Positions 9,723-21,779 of a stretch of DNA of 64,000 nucleotides are shown here, one piece after another (positions within the stretch are counted from its first letter, which is position 1; every line of letters begins with the position of its first letter). Below the pieces are notes generated by a model. The model had not been told where the DNA came from, searched no databases, and saw only the letters and a list, made by a program, of their open reading frames with translations. The stretch is from Symbiodinium natans (Eukaryota; Sar; Dinophyceae; Suessiales; Symbiodiniaceae): NCBI GenBank assembly GCA_905221605.1, contig CAJNDS010002339.1:1-64000 (forward strand). Reading direction: 5' to 3'. The position numbers were made by a program, and so were the translations under genes.

Positions 9723-10726
9723 GATTTTGCATATGGCCTCAGGAAACGTGACACATTTCAGTCGGGGACAATGCAGCTTTCTATACTCTCAGGCTTTCAG
9801 ATGCGACGTCATGGAGCTTGCCCAGACCAGTCACAAATGATGGAAACCTGGAAGGAGAGCCCTTCGCACCACTTTGACTCCGCTTGCCGAGAAGGCCTGA
9901 AAGCAGCCTGACACCGTTGCGAGGGTTTCGAGGTATGTAGAAATTCCTGGCGGCGTGAAGTGCAAACTTCTACATGACCCCTAAGCCTGGGTTTCGAGAC
10001 CTCCCCACCCTCTCCCTCGTAGAAAGCATGGCTCTCCGCCTCGCAGCGAGGGTCTCCATTTGCACATTTTGCGCAAAGAACCCAGCCTTCACGAAAACTT
10101 CGGGCTTCTGGATGGAGACTTGCTACTGTTGGCGAACATTTGCCTTACAGAACCCTCAGAAATCGAATTTCGGTCGTTTGACCAGGGACTTCAGATGGTA
10201 TTGTGGGTGGGAGTGTGCCCATCAGCAGGCTTCAAAGTGTCCCAAGTCAGCGCATACTTAGAGGCAAATGGGTTTTAGGGTTTAGGAAGGCTCATGGGCC
10301 GCGGCTTGGACTATGTCGTACGAACCCTGCCATGGCTCTTCTGAGCGTCAGGATGACGGGCGACCTATCTTCTGAATCTTCTGCGTCCAGCTGAAGCATC
10401 TGGTCTTGATGCGGGGAGCAGATCCGCAAGTGGCTGCGAGCAAGGCTCTGGGAAGTAGGAAGAAGCTGCCGAAGTGGGGGAAGCCTTTAGGCACTCTTCG
10501 AGACAGAGCCCAGTGTGTCCCGAGGGTCCCGAGGGTCCTGCATCTTGGATTTACCCACGACTTACCCCACGAGATTTTCTCACCGATCTACTCACAAATT
10601 TACTCACCATTTACTCACGATCTACTCACCGGTGCATGGCCTTGGTGCGGGCCTTAGATCGGCCTAAGCATCGGCCTCGAGAGAGGGGCCTCGAGAGAGG
10701 GCAGCGGGGTTTCAGGGGCTCATGAG

Positions 10727-10744
10727 TCCCTCCACGTGGAGGGA
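10727..10744. repeat. 18-bp perfect palindrome centred on CACGTG
   Basis: TCCCTCCACGTGGAGGGA is its own reverse complement, with an E-box-like CACGTG core. No adjacent gene gives it a role. Confidence 0.9.
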
Positions 10745-11249
10745 CGCTGGGGGGAGATGAACTGAGGCAACTAAGCCTCGGCTTCTGTTTCACAAATCAT
10801 GGAGATATGGGATGGTATGGATGGTATGGGGGGCAAGATGACCACAGTTTCATCGAATGATTTGTCCACTGAAGCACTCGTGAGTTGGATGTTCGCTAAA
10901 GGCAAACGCCACGCACACCCCTCGCCAAGACTATTCTGCCAATAAGCTCGGGAGTACGTGATGTGTGTGACCCTTGGAAAGAAAATAACTGGAAGGCAGG
11001 GCTGTCTGCTTGAGACGAGCCGATCGCCGGACTGTGAGGTCCCCACCTAGAGACAGTTGGGCGTGGTTGAAGCACTCCCGGCCCGCCTCCAGGCTGTCCA
11101 AGACTCTGAACTTAGGCACTGTAAGTTTGAAGTGTCGATGCAAGAAGAAGCTCTGAAGATGTGCACATAGAGAGCCTGTCGGGATACCTTTGCCAGCACA
11201 AAACAGCCAGCGAGAGCCCACTCAGACGCAATTTGGGCGTGTGAGGGCA

Positions 11250-11293
11250 TGAACTGAATGAACTGAATGAACTGAAATGAACTGAATGAACTG
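11250..11293. repeat. GAACTGAAT minisatellite, 9 bp x about 5
   Basis: Tandem GAACTGAAT units. One is expanded by an extra A, producing GAACTGAAAT. Non-coding. Confidence 0.94.
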
Positions 11294-12216
11294 TGGCAGG
11301 GCTGTCCCGGAAACCCGATATGTCTGTCTATACCAAGGGGCACAGAGCTAGGAAGCCCTTCCTTCCTGCTTTTTCATCGAGTAAATTGGAGCAAGACGGT
11401 CGTAGCCAGATCCATGGTGCCACTCTTGACTATCACTTGATTATATTACTTATATTGTGATTGCGCAAGCAACCTTGCACCCCCCTTCCAGGACCACACG
11501 AGCGTTCGAACGTTCGCGCGCCCTGTAGTGGGCGTGCGGTCGTGCGGTTCATCTTCTACCCTGGCATAGGCTGTTCTTCAGGGCCAAATGAAAGGGGAAC
11601 ACGAGCCCGTCTGTTTCAACAGCCGAGAACGGAGTCCACGCTCAGCGTTTCAGCGATGGAAGAAGATCCCAGAGGCCTAGCCCAGAGCTACCTGGGGTGA
11701 ACAAGACCGATCTATGGATCTATGAGCGCTATGGCTTCATGCTTCTACAGCGTGCTTGACAGATGCTCACTTTCTGACGAAACTTCCTTGAGTTCCCGCC
11801 TTTGAATGCAAGATTCCAAGCGTTGAAGGATGTCAGCGGGGTTGGATCATGTAGGCAGCTGGAGCCTCGTACGCGCAAGTCACCAAAAGCATACGTCGAG
11901 GCACTGCGTGGACTCCTGCTCAAACAATGCCTTTGAATGCCATGCCTAGCTGGCATCATAGCTGGCATCATGGCTGGCATCAAGGCTGATACTGTGTCAG
12001 CCCTCAAGGAGTTCGTTTGTGCAACAATGCAACCAGAACTAACATGGCATGTTGTGCGGGAGCTCGTTCCTGACACAGAAAAGCTTACTTGGACCCACGC
12101 AAAGAGCATGGATTACTAGGTGCAATCAAGATCTTCCTTTGTCTTGGAGCCTCTCGCATGGACTGTCGCTGCACAAGCAGTCCTGGCAGTCCTACGAAAG
12201 AGGCATGGAACTTGGC

Positions 12217-12792
12217 TCAGAGCCTCAGCCCCGTCTGAGAGTTGGGCATGACCACGCACTCTCGAAGGAGAGGCTCATCTGGGCTGATTGTGGCTCCGGC
12301 AGGGAGGCCCTCAGAGCCTCCCTTCACTAAAAAGCCTATTGCCAGCACTCTCAGATGGCTTGGCACTGCTGTTGTGCAGAGCTGTTCTTCTAGTGCCTTG
12401 AAGTTCTGGAAGTTCTGCTCTGGACCGTAGCTCTGGACACCTGTGCACGCTGGGCACCTGGGAAGGCTGCGGGTTGCAGGGGCTGCCGTTGAATTCCAAG
12501 ACTTCCCCAACATCAACACTTTAGCGCTGCCAGGAAGGCTCACCTTTACGTGCTTGCAAAAAGCAGGCGCAGCACCGGGAGCGGGGTCTTCGCAGTCGTG
12601 ACAGCTGAAGTACAAGTGCTTGGATAATCCCCCACATCCCCCACCCTTAGACTGGGGGGAACAGCAAATGTAGCATATTTCCCGTATTTCCCACCCCACC
12701 GAAGCATGCCACAGCAAGACTGTAGAAAAACACATGCGCTGGTTCAGTCCAGAAAGGGCACGAATGTTTCGGAGACAAATTTCCTGCTTCAC
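12217..12792 (-). CDS. Unrecognised open frame with clustered Cys and His, possibly an exon
   Basis: This 191-codon frame contains ICYICC, GGGCGG, HLYFSCHDC and AFCKHVK within about 45 residues, a density of cysteine and histidine that could bind zinc. Directly after AFCKHVK the DNA reads AAG|GTGAGC, a good splice donor, so a real exon might end near 12544 and the rest of the frame be intronic. I cannot match the Cys/His spacing to a named finger family, no partner exon is evident, and the frame could be chance. What is seen is only the open frame, the residue cluster and the donor-like site. Confidence 0.22.
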   Translation of the reverse strand: MKQEICLRNIRALSGLNQRMCFSTVLLWHASVGWEIREICYICCSPQSKGGGCGGLSKHLYFSCHDCEDPAPGAAPAFCKHVKVSLPGSAKVLMLGKSWNSTAAPATRSLPRCPACTGVQSYGPEQNFQNFKALEEQLCTTAVPSHLRVLAIGFLVKGGSEGLPAGATISPDEPLLRECVVMPNSQTGLRL

Positions 12793-15590
12793 TCAGATGC
12801 GGTAACATGCTCTTGCCCGGAAGGGGGCGTGCAAGCCAGGCATTGACAAGATGAGCCCTTTTTGATTTTTTGGAATTCGCTCGTGCACAGAGGCGTTTGC
12901 AAGCTCTGGCCGAAACCCACGCTTTGCGTAGACATTCGTCAGTCTTTCCGGAGTGATTCGCAGAGGCTGTGAGGGTGGCGCCGTGGGGGCCCTATTCGGC
13001 AACAGTTCAAGTTTTCGGGGTGCGCTACCTCATGCTTTGCACTACCACAGACGTGCTTTGAGCTGTAACTGAAGATCGCTAGACAGGCCTCGGGGATGAG
13101 GCGATTTTTTACGTCTTCGGGCTTACGTTTAACGCGCACTCAAACTCGAACCACAAATGCGGAATGTCCCTCGAATTAAGGTGTGCGCCGAAAACATTCC
13201 TACATGTAGAGGGCCCCCGAATCCTGCAGGGTGGGTGGGACGCTATGAGCTCGGCATATGGCTCGGCATGTACGTGGCTCAGACAATCAAGCTCGTCATC
13301 AGACCTCTATGACTCTATGACTCTTTGAAGCCAGAGAGGTAAGCTTGTTCGACCAAGAGAAGGCCTTGCCAACAAGCTTCAAAGAGAGGCTGATTGTATC
13401 TCGACCCAAGCACAGGACTCCTGGTACGAACACGGGGCTAGGGCCTCGGGCGGCGCCACCAACTTTCATGGGGCAATTGCTCAAGTTGCTCAAGTTGCTA
13501 AAAAGACTGGGAAACGGCGAAACGGACTAGGCCAAGTCCTCCTCCAGTAATCGCGCGTGCGGTGTGAGTGGAAGGCCAGCTGTGAGCGATGTCAGCCTGA
13601 ACACGAAACTCGACTCACACAAAGAAGATCAGAGACGGCTTCAGGATGCTTCAGTTCTCTTCAGTTGCTGCAGCTCGCATGTCTAACCAATTGCAGACAT
13701 TCCGCGTCTCCTGTTCATGGCCAGGACGTTGGCAAGTCCCCGAATCCCCCACTGAGAACGGGCACTGCCTGGTATCATTCAACAGTGAATCGGCTGAATC
13801 AAAGCCCTGCTTCGCCCCCCGTGACGTCAGGGCAATTTGGTGACAAAAGCCCTTTCCTTGAGAACCAGATGGTAAGCCAAAATCAAGGCTGCATCCGTGG
13901 GTTCGCGCTCGAGCGCAGAACTGGCCAAAAGCAGCGCGGCAAACAAAGGGGACAGGCAACGGATTCACTGCCTGCGGCCCTTGGACGAAGTCAGTGACGC
14001 CAGGCCCGCTCAAACGAAACAGGGGAACATCACCACAGACCCTAAGACGAACTTCGGCGAACGCAGGGGTGCGTGGACGAACTTTAGGCGAAGGGTCTGA
14101 AGTTTTCTAGAAACCTCAGCAATTACAAGCTTTCGGCGTCCAACACCTATCGAAGGATTCGAAGCTAGGAAGGCCCAAAACTTCGCAAAACCTGGGCGAT
14201 CATCCCCGAAGGCCCGAAGCCCTCGCAGTTGAGGTTCTCCAGGTTTTCTCCTTGGCACCTTCGTTTCGCATCCTCCCTGCAAACATGCAAACCTGCAAGT
14301 GCATGCCGCGCATGCTCATGCACCGTGGGCTCGGTCTTGCATGGCCGCGAACGCCCAGAACATCGCCGGAGGTACACACCTCAAAGACCTGCCTCAACGG
14401 CATGCGGCAAGCCCGTGATGGAGCGCGCGTGCGGTTGTATCATGGTGGACCCCCCTAGAAGAGCCCTGCGGGGACTCACGAAGATGGTCTTAATGCTCGG
14501 AGTTTGTGTAGAGCCCCCCAGCGTGCCTAAACAGAAAAGGAGGCCCCACCATTTGTGCAGCTGCCAAAAAACACGGGGGCTGGGGCGGGGGGAAGGAGAG
14601 GGGTACAGCAGCGTACCCCATGGATTGAAGAAGCGCCATGAGCATGGCACGCTAGGCCGCTAGGCAGTGGTCTGCTATGCCAAATTGATGCGTGCCATCT
14701 GCCACGCCACACCATGTGGGTGCTACAATCAAGATTCATGAGATCACGCGGGCTCCCAAGGTGTCCAGCGACAGAGCAGAAGGTAAGCTTATGAGAGGCG
14801 CAAAATCTAGAACCAAGTCTGTCAGACCAGATGAGGAAATCTGAGGAGTCGAATGTTTATGCTGATGTGTTGTGGTGCTGAACCGATTCTCTGGCACCGA
14901 GATGATTGCTATGGGGAAGGACTTCGCAAGCCGAAAGAACTAAATGCAACAGTCAACACGGATCTCAAGAGTCTGCTTTGTCTACTTCTGTGTGACTCAG
15001 GCTCTTCTCCATGGTTTGGCTCCTTCCGCATAAGATCGCATAAGGCCAGGCCACACCTACAACGTCGGAATGACTGTGTGACTCGGCAGTTCTCTCTCTC
15101 TCTCTCTCTCTCGCGCTCGCTCTCTCTCAGAGACTCTAAGGAATCCCCGGGCGCAAAGCATCTCGGGAGGGCAATGGAGCAATTGCCGGCGTTGATCTGC
15201 ATGAAAGGGAGGCGGGAGGCATGAACGGGATGAGGAATGCAGGATCTGCTATCCTGGCAAGATGCCCTCCACAACCTCACAGACTCAAGGGCTCACTTGC
15301 CGGCGCTCAAACCGAAATTACAGTGCCCCCGCGCAAAGGTTCTGCCAAGTGGCAAGACCTTTCCTTCCAGGACTTTTGGCTGCCACGAGCTGACGCGCAG
15401 GCGCAGCGCCCATCGTACAAATCCTACAGCACGCGGAGGGCTGTGTGCACTTCCTAAGTGCGTGAGATAATGCACAATCGGGGTCTATCCGGGTCCATGG
15501 TATGCTGTCTTGAGCCCTCTTCAGTGCCTCGTTAACCGTCGACCTCACAATTATGCGGAGCAACCTGTACACGCTGCAGTACAGTCATGT
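12793..15590. other. Gene-poor stretch
   Basis: Only unrecognised frames. TTGCTCAAG is duplicated at about 13478-13498, and a CT microsatellite lies at 15092-15128. No RNA gene or transposon domain is seen. Confidence 0.5.
15092..15128. repeat. CT dinucleotide microsatellite
   Basis: (CT)n tract interrupted by CGCGCTCG in the middle. Confidence 0.95.
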
Positions 15591-15597
15591 GCCCACG

Positions 15598-15621
15598 CCT
15601 TCACTGCCTTCACTGCCTTCA
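15598..15621. repeat. CCTTCACTG minisatellite, 9 bp x 2-3
   Basis: Two full tandem units and a partial third, in non-coding sequence. Confidence 0.85.
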
Positions 15622-15735
15622 GCATGTCCCGGAACGCGCTCGAAGCCTTGGCCTCCTTAGCCCGCCTTCTGCAGCGCAGGCGCCCGGGCCCCGCGCTCAG
15701 CGCTCTCCTTCTTCGGTCTCCACCACTCAGATGCT

Positions 15736-15782
15736 CAAGGGTTTAAGGTTTAGGCTTTTAGGAAGCTTAGGGTTTAGGGGGC
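15736..15782. repeat. Interstitial telomere-like motifs
   Basis: AGGGTTTAAGGTTTAGGC and TTAGGGTTTAGGGG occur within 45 bases. These are degenerate TTTAGGG units, the telomere type reported for plants and several alveolates. The tract is too short and too degraded to be a chromosome end. Confidence 0.75.
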
Positions 15783-15913
15783 CCGATTCCACTTCACAGA
15801 ACGACACTCCATGCTGTGGCATGGGTGTCCTGTGGATCGGTGGCCTTACCCAGGCCACACCCTTGCTCTGAGCCTTACGTATCTTACGTGCGGCTTTGCA
15901 GAGATGGCACGGG

Positions 15914-15940
15914 GACTCTGCCGACTCTGCCGACTCTGCC
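15914..15940. repeat. GACTCTGCC minisatellite, 9 bp x 3
   Basis: Three tandem 9-bp units immediately left of the large duplicated block. Confidence 0.95.
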
Positions 15941-17270
15941 CCTCTTGCTCTGTCAGCCTCCAAGTTCCAGTGCACGGTCATCGCCTGCTTCTCGTGGTAT
16001 TTTTTGTCAGGTACCCATCTTCAACTCTTCATCTCCTGACGTCTCCAGTCAAGGAAACCCAAAGAAACCCCCGAGGCCCCTGAGTGCCCTCGTCCAGATG
16101 TGCTGCGTATCGAGCTAGCAGGCGCCAGCTCTACGAGGACCGCGGTCATGAGAAGGGGCAAGCGCGGCAAGGCCAAAGATGACCACTTCTCGTGCCCATG
16201 CCACGCCTTCCGCCGACATCAGCTGACTTCTGTCAAGGCGAAGCCTTGCCAAGCGGGCCCCTGCGCTGGGTCACCATGCAGACCTATGCACGGACACAAG
16301 CCGCGCTTTGAGTCGCCAGGGTGGCGAGGGTGGGGGATCCCGGGCTCCAAGAGCGCATGCATGTGAGCATGCGCAGCAAAGCAAAGGATCTCAGCTGGCG
16401 CATGCGCCAAGCTCCCTCCTTGACCTTGTGCCGTTGGCAACTACGTCAACAAGGGCTACGCCTAGGGCAAAGGCACCTGGGACACTGCCCACAGTGCCCA
16501 CAGTCGCTCTGACCCTGACATGTCCTGACCTTCTGACTGTCACTCTGCGGCGAGGCAAGCGGGCCTCAATGCCGCGGGTCTTGGTATCCCTTTAGTATCC
16601 GCTGTTGCCAAGTTGCTCAATGTTGCGAAGTCAGCCAGGCCACCCAGGTCGTGGTTCCAGAAGGACTTGATCTTAGCAGAAACGGCCAGGCTTGGAGGAC
16701 GTCGCGGGGGCTCGCTTCCACCACACCTTGCCTCCAAGCGCAAGGACTCCAGACGCGGACGGCATCGAAAGGTTTCTCGCATTGCATGGCTGTTGCAGCT
16801 CTGGCTCCCATACTCAAGCGGAAGCAACTCTGCAACGGAAGTCAACTCTGATCCAAAGGTAGAGATGCTCTCAGCTGGTACCATGGGCACCAGGGAGCTG
16901 TTGGTGCTTCTGTCCTGCATCTGCCGCTCCGCAAACACATGTTCGGCCTGGCCTCATGCCGCCTCATGCCTCATGCCTGTGCACCTGATGCAATGCTTGC
17001 ATGCTTGTAGGTGCCTGGTGGCAAGGACAGCGCACCATGCCGTTGTGCTATGAAAGCGGCACATCCTGGTGCCCTGACTCTGACATCTCAGGCTGCATGT
17101 GGCCCTGCACGCTTGGACTTCTCAGCATGCGCAGCTCGAGGCACGGAAATCACGGAAATCCCGTTTCAGCCGGACTGCCTCAACTGCCTCATGTCAAAGG
17201 ACGATTCGCAGGCAAGTCCCTGACCACAAACAGAGGGACGTGCCCGCCAAGGCCTGACACGATGGAGACC

Positions 17271-17307
17271 ACGGAGCCCGCGGAGCCCGCGGAGCCCGCG
17301 GAGCCCA
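17271..17307. repeat. GCGGAGCCC minisatellite, 9 bp x 4 (copy A)
   Basis: Four GGAGCCC-containing units. The matching place in copy B (52269-52331) has seven. Flanks are otherwise nearly identical. Confidence 0.95.
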
Positions 17308-17522
17308 TCTGCTGCTTCTCAGCAATTCGGTCAGACTCGTCATGACTTGTCCCACTGTGGCTCTGAGGTCAAAGTCTCAGACACCGGAATGAATTGGACC
17401 AGCGCATCAAATATCAATGCGGGCAGGCCAGGCGAAGTCATGCGAAATCGGCGAAGTCTACGGGATCCTGCTGTGCATCATATGGAGCATGCCAAGCTTC
17501 CAAACGTTGCAAACATCTCAGG

Positions 17523-17560
17523 ATGGCTTGATTGGCTTGATTGGCTTGATTGGCTTGATG
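17523..17560. repeat. GGCTTGATT minisatellite, 9 bp x 4 (copy A)
   Basis: Four tandem units here against two in copy B at about 52547-52566. It lies in the part of the duplication where single-base differences are rare. Confidence 0.95.
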
Positions 17561-19361
17561 CTTTGAGGCATGCCTGTGGCGTGCCCCATGCGACCTGCGT
17601 GGAGGCGATCTGCGTGAAGGCAACGCAGCTTCACAGCTGCCGCTGCCTCCTGAAGCATCCTGGCATCTCAAGCCGACTCAAGCGCAAAGGCGCAGGGCAA
17701 AGGCACAGGCACCCCGACAGTGGTTGCACCCGGTTAGACAGGAATCTGTCACTCCAATATACTCCAATCGAAGCTTGCTGACCCGGCTCACCCACCTGAC
17801 CCTACTACGAACTCTCACGTCAGCCGAGGCCGGGACTGTACTGCCCGTCACGCCAGCCTTTTGGCCCGAGGCGCCATGGCCTGGGCCTAGACGGCCTAAT
17901 CCTCACTCCTTCTCTGATTTCTCTGCCATCAACTCTGATTTCTCTGCCATCAAAGCCTCGGATCTCTTCGGAGGGTGCGGGTGAGGCCAGGTGAAAGGCG
18001 AAACGAAGAGGGCGCTCGGACTGCGCTCGGCCACACAGCCCCCCCCCCCCCTGTCAGGCCCTGTCAGCCTGTTTGGATATGACATGGTTGAAAGGCAGCC
18101 ACCTGTGTGCCGGTGCAAAGGCCGGCAGACATCAGTCCGTGAAAAATAGATGCCACAGCTGGATACTTCGGACAGAACCTCCCCGGCCCCGCAGATCACA
18201 AGTTCCTGAGTGGCAACAGGTAGAAGACGGCAAGTGGCACCAAAGCTGCGTGGCAAGCGGCGAAGCCCTCATCTTTGTCGAAGCCTGAACTTGAAGAAAC
18301 GTACAAAATTCAAAAGGCTGCGCGGCGGTGTCGTCAGGCAGGTGCGAGATGCGGCGCGAGCTGCGCTGCCCGGTGACGCAAGGCTGATGCAGGCGGAGTC
18401 CAACACACGCAAGCCGGAAGGCCTGTCTCGGTTGGCCTGCTCTGCGTGGGCGCGGCCGACACGAAGTCCGCGTGCGCTCACCGCGCGTCAGTGCTCCAAG
18501 CGAACGTGTTCGCTCGGCCACACTTTAGGCGGCTTATGTTCTTCACGATGCTCTTCACGCAGTCGCACACCGCTTTCTGCCTCACGAGCATTTGGCTCTT
18601 CACGGCCATCTCAGGGCCAGGGACAAGCTTTTTCACAGTCTCCGAGTCCTCCAATGGGAGTTGGCTTGTACAGGTTTTGTGGAAGGCGTGAACTTTCAAG
18701 ATGATGTCAATGATGTCGGCTTAAGTCCTGCAGTGGAGCTCTATGGGTCTACAGCGCTCCGTAGAGGTGGAAAAGCACATCAAAGACCAAAGCTCTGAAA
18801 TGGCAGGCATTGTGAGGTTCGGGGGTGGCATCGGATGCGGAGCTGGAGTCCGCAGTGGAGTCGAGGCTGGAGGATGGGATGACCAGACTCCCGTGCGCCG
18901 ACCGCTCTCGGTGTCCCATTCTTTGGCTTCCTTTCAGTTCGGAGGATCTGCGCCCTTCGCTCTCCTGCATTTAAGGGACTTTAAGGGTTCGCGTGCGCTG
19001 GCCGGCCCTCATGAAACCCGCGCAGCACCGACTTGTTTGTTGACATGGTAGCGGGCTCAGCTGTTAGCGCGGAGCTCTTGAACAGGTAAAGGCTTGGCGA
19101 CAAAGCCAGCGGCTAGGAGCCACGTGCATGGTGCCAAAGCACATCAGCGAGCATCAAGGTCTCATGAGAAGGCAGGCAGCCTTGTGGTCATCTTGCATCA
19201 AAACGGTCCACAGAAATCTTGCTGAGCGGACGCTCATCTATGGTTAGCAAAGAAAGACAAGAAAGACAAGAAAGTCGTAAATGACCGGCTACTGTCCTGG
19301 TGACACCCCTGGCCCGCACACGATCACACACGCCGTCACACGCAACTTCACGTCGACCTGT

Positions 19362-19389
19362 TGCAAGATGTTGCAAGATGTTGCAAGAA
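19362..19389. repeat. TTGCAAGATG repeat, 10 bp x 3 (copy A)
   Basis: Three units (the last reads TTGCAAGAAG), against two in copy B near 53983-54002. Confidence 0.92.
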
Positions 19390-21373
19390 GACCTGCTTAA
19401 GAAGACCTGCGTAGCCGCACAGGACTGCAGCGAAGATCTGCTACAGCATGACTCAAGCGCCGACACGTGAGACAAGACAATGATCGACAGTGCTTGCCAC
19501 CTGCCACTCTCCAGGCACAAGTGGCAATACATTCAATGCATCCCAGTGGGTCTTACCAAACGGTGAACCACATGGACACGGTTGCGCAAGCACTGCGGCC
19601 GCTAGTTCGACCTTCACTGTGGCAAATCGTGTGCACTGCAAGGCTGTGCAAGAAACCCACTTAAGGAGCCACGGCAAGAGCTATCTAGCTGAACCTAGCT
19701 ATTCTTCAGACATTATTCTGTCATCTGTGAGTCGTTGCTCGTTTGCACACTGATACGGACAACGTGGATGACCTGCAGCTCCCCAGGGGCAGAGCCTTGG
19801 CTTCTCAAGCCGCGGGAAGGGCTGGGAAAGGGCTGCAAGGCAAAACTGGCGCCGACACCCGGCCACCGACAGCGGGTTTCCGGCTCCAGCACAATCGAGT
19901 CTTTGATGACGACGAGCCAGAACCAGCAATAGAGTCTGGTGGGAACAGCGGATGTCGAGGAAGCAGCCTTGTCAGAGGGCCCATGTCCTTTGGCCAAAGG
20001 ATCCCAAATTAGGATCTTCAACAGCTTCGCAACCCTTTCATTGCCCCGCTTCTCCTTAGACTGTCACGAGTCCAGCATTCAAGCGCGTGCCTGAATTCAG
20101 GGACTCCACACCGCATCCTGGGCTTTAGGTGGGCAAGGATCACGGGCCTTACCTGACGCATCCTGATCCACCAGTGGCACGAATGAAAGGAGGCTTGAAC
20201 GCATGAAGGGCCTAACGCTCAGTGGAGCCAAGCGTAGCCCTGGCGTAACTATTTGGCAAAGTTGCAGTCGCACGGGCTTGGACAAACGGAATGGTCCTCT
20301 CCCACATCAGAGGTGCGCGGCATGGAAGAAGTGCAGCAGTGGAGAAGTTCACGCTAGGCCTCTAGGTCCTGGGCATGCACGGGCTGACAGCCGACGTCGC
20401 ACCGGCTGAATCCTGGCCCATCCCCATCGGTCTCAGCTCGTAATGTACCAGGTACGAACTTGTGCCACATGCCTTGCCGCCCTTGCCTGGGTGAAGGGAA
20501 CACAAAGCTCTCGAATCTCCAGCAGCTTTCATCTCAGGGATGCGCATCGCTTGACATCTCACCTGCCGGGCCCTGCCGGGGGCGGTCTCGAAACTTACTG
20601 TCCTTGCCCAGACTTGCCCAGAAGGCAGAGGAGCTCCAAAACCTGGATCAGAGGAATCATTGCCACTGCAGGCGAACCCTCCAAACAGAGGCAGAGAACT
20701 GGCTGTTGGCTGTCTTGGCTGTCTTCTCCGGCTGCGGCATTCTCAAGCAATTCAAGCACCAGCTCCCGGCCTGCACGGGTCTCTCGCAGCAAGCGGGATC
20801 AGCCTCCCAGGAGAGGGAGATATCTCCCGTGCACCAGAAGCCTGGCGCAGGATTTCAGACGTCCCTTGGTCTGTATGTCAACAAGAAAGGTTTTGGGTGT
20901 TTGAGGCTTATGCAATCCTCGCGCCTAGCATGGGAATGCTTGAGAAATCTTGAGAACCTGCAATGCTGAGTATTGGCCAAGCACCCAGGGGCAGCGTACA
21001 TTTTCAGCCAGAGCTACGAGCCGTGCTGTATTTGCAGTGCGTAGAACGGTCTGCAAAGTTGCGACCCCGCTGAATCTGGGCAAAAGCAGTGCGTGCACGG
21101 CGAGAGCAACGAGTGCAAGCAGCCCACGTGCAGACAATGCAGACGCAGGCTTGGCAGCTTGTGCTACGCGTGCCGTGCACGGCCGGGAGTGACGGGAGCC
21201 CGTGCCAGGTCAGCGCGTGACAGTCCTGCAAGTCTTTGCATCCAGCCCACGTTCGCAAAGGGAAGCAAGCTCACTTGTGGGCTTGTGGAGAGGAAGTAAC
21301 TGGAGGTGACGAAGCGAGCCAGGCTACATCAGGCAAGTCCTCGCCCAGAGGCTCGGGACATTTGTCTTCAGTA

Positions 21374-21400
21374 GGCAACCTCGGCAACCTCGGCAACCGG
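21374..21400. repeat. GGCAACCTC minisatellite, 9 bp x 3 (copy A)
   Basis: Three tandem units. The matching place in copy B (55877-55930) has six. Confidence 0.95.
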
Positions 21401-21752
21401 GCAAAATTTGCACAAGAGCCTTGGCCGCTGTTTGTGGCTGGCCAAGACACCCCGTTGAGCTGCGTCAAGGCACATCGCTGCCATCCAGGCGGGATGCGTG
21501 CCCGCACGGCCGCCACGAGCGTCCTCTGATGCCACACCTCTTGGAGACCGGGAGCGCGCTCGACTGCCTAGGATGTGGCCTTATGGCACTTTGCCCACAG
21601 GCGCAGCTGGCACAGCTAGCATCGGCAAGTGCCAGATAAGCAAAGCTTGAGGTCTCACGAATCGGATTAGCTCCGGTTCAGTACAACACGCGCATGTCGT
21701 CTTCCAGCCGGACGCAACATGATGAGGTGTTGAAGGGATTCTGTTCAGCCCG

Positions 21753-21779
21753 ATATGGCAATATGGCAATATGGCAACT
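21753..21779. repeat. AATATGGCA minisatellite, 9 bp x 3
   Basis: Three tandem units, in the patchy right part of copy A, not found in copy B. Confidence 0.93.

Larger units (their letters stand above)
9730..12200. other. Gene-poor stretch with several 9-12 bp tandem repeats
   Basis: No recognisable gene. It contains a telomere-like GGGTTTTAGGGTTTAGG at 10270-10286, GGTATGGAT x2 near 10812, GAACTGAAT x5 at 11250-11293, and an AGCTGGCATCAT 12-bp repeat near 11948-11985. An 18-bp palindrome lies at 10727-10744. CTCACNNATTTACTCAC-like short repeats occur near 10580-10630. Confidence 0.5.

Noticed and set aside
16540-17053. Identical open frames in both copies of the large duplication (16540-16938 minus, 16613-17053 plus and partners near 51.5-52.0 kb)
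   Set aside because: The DNA itself is identical there, so every frame on both strands is conserved. Nothing singles out one frame as protein.
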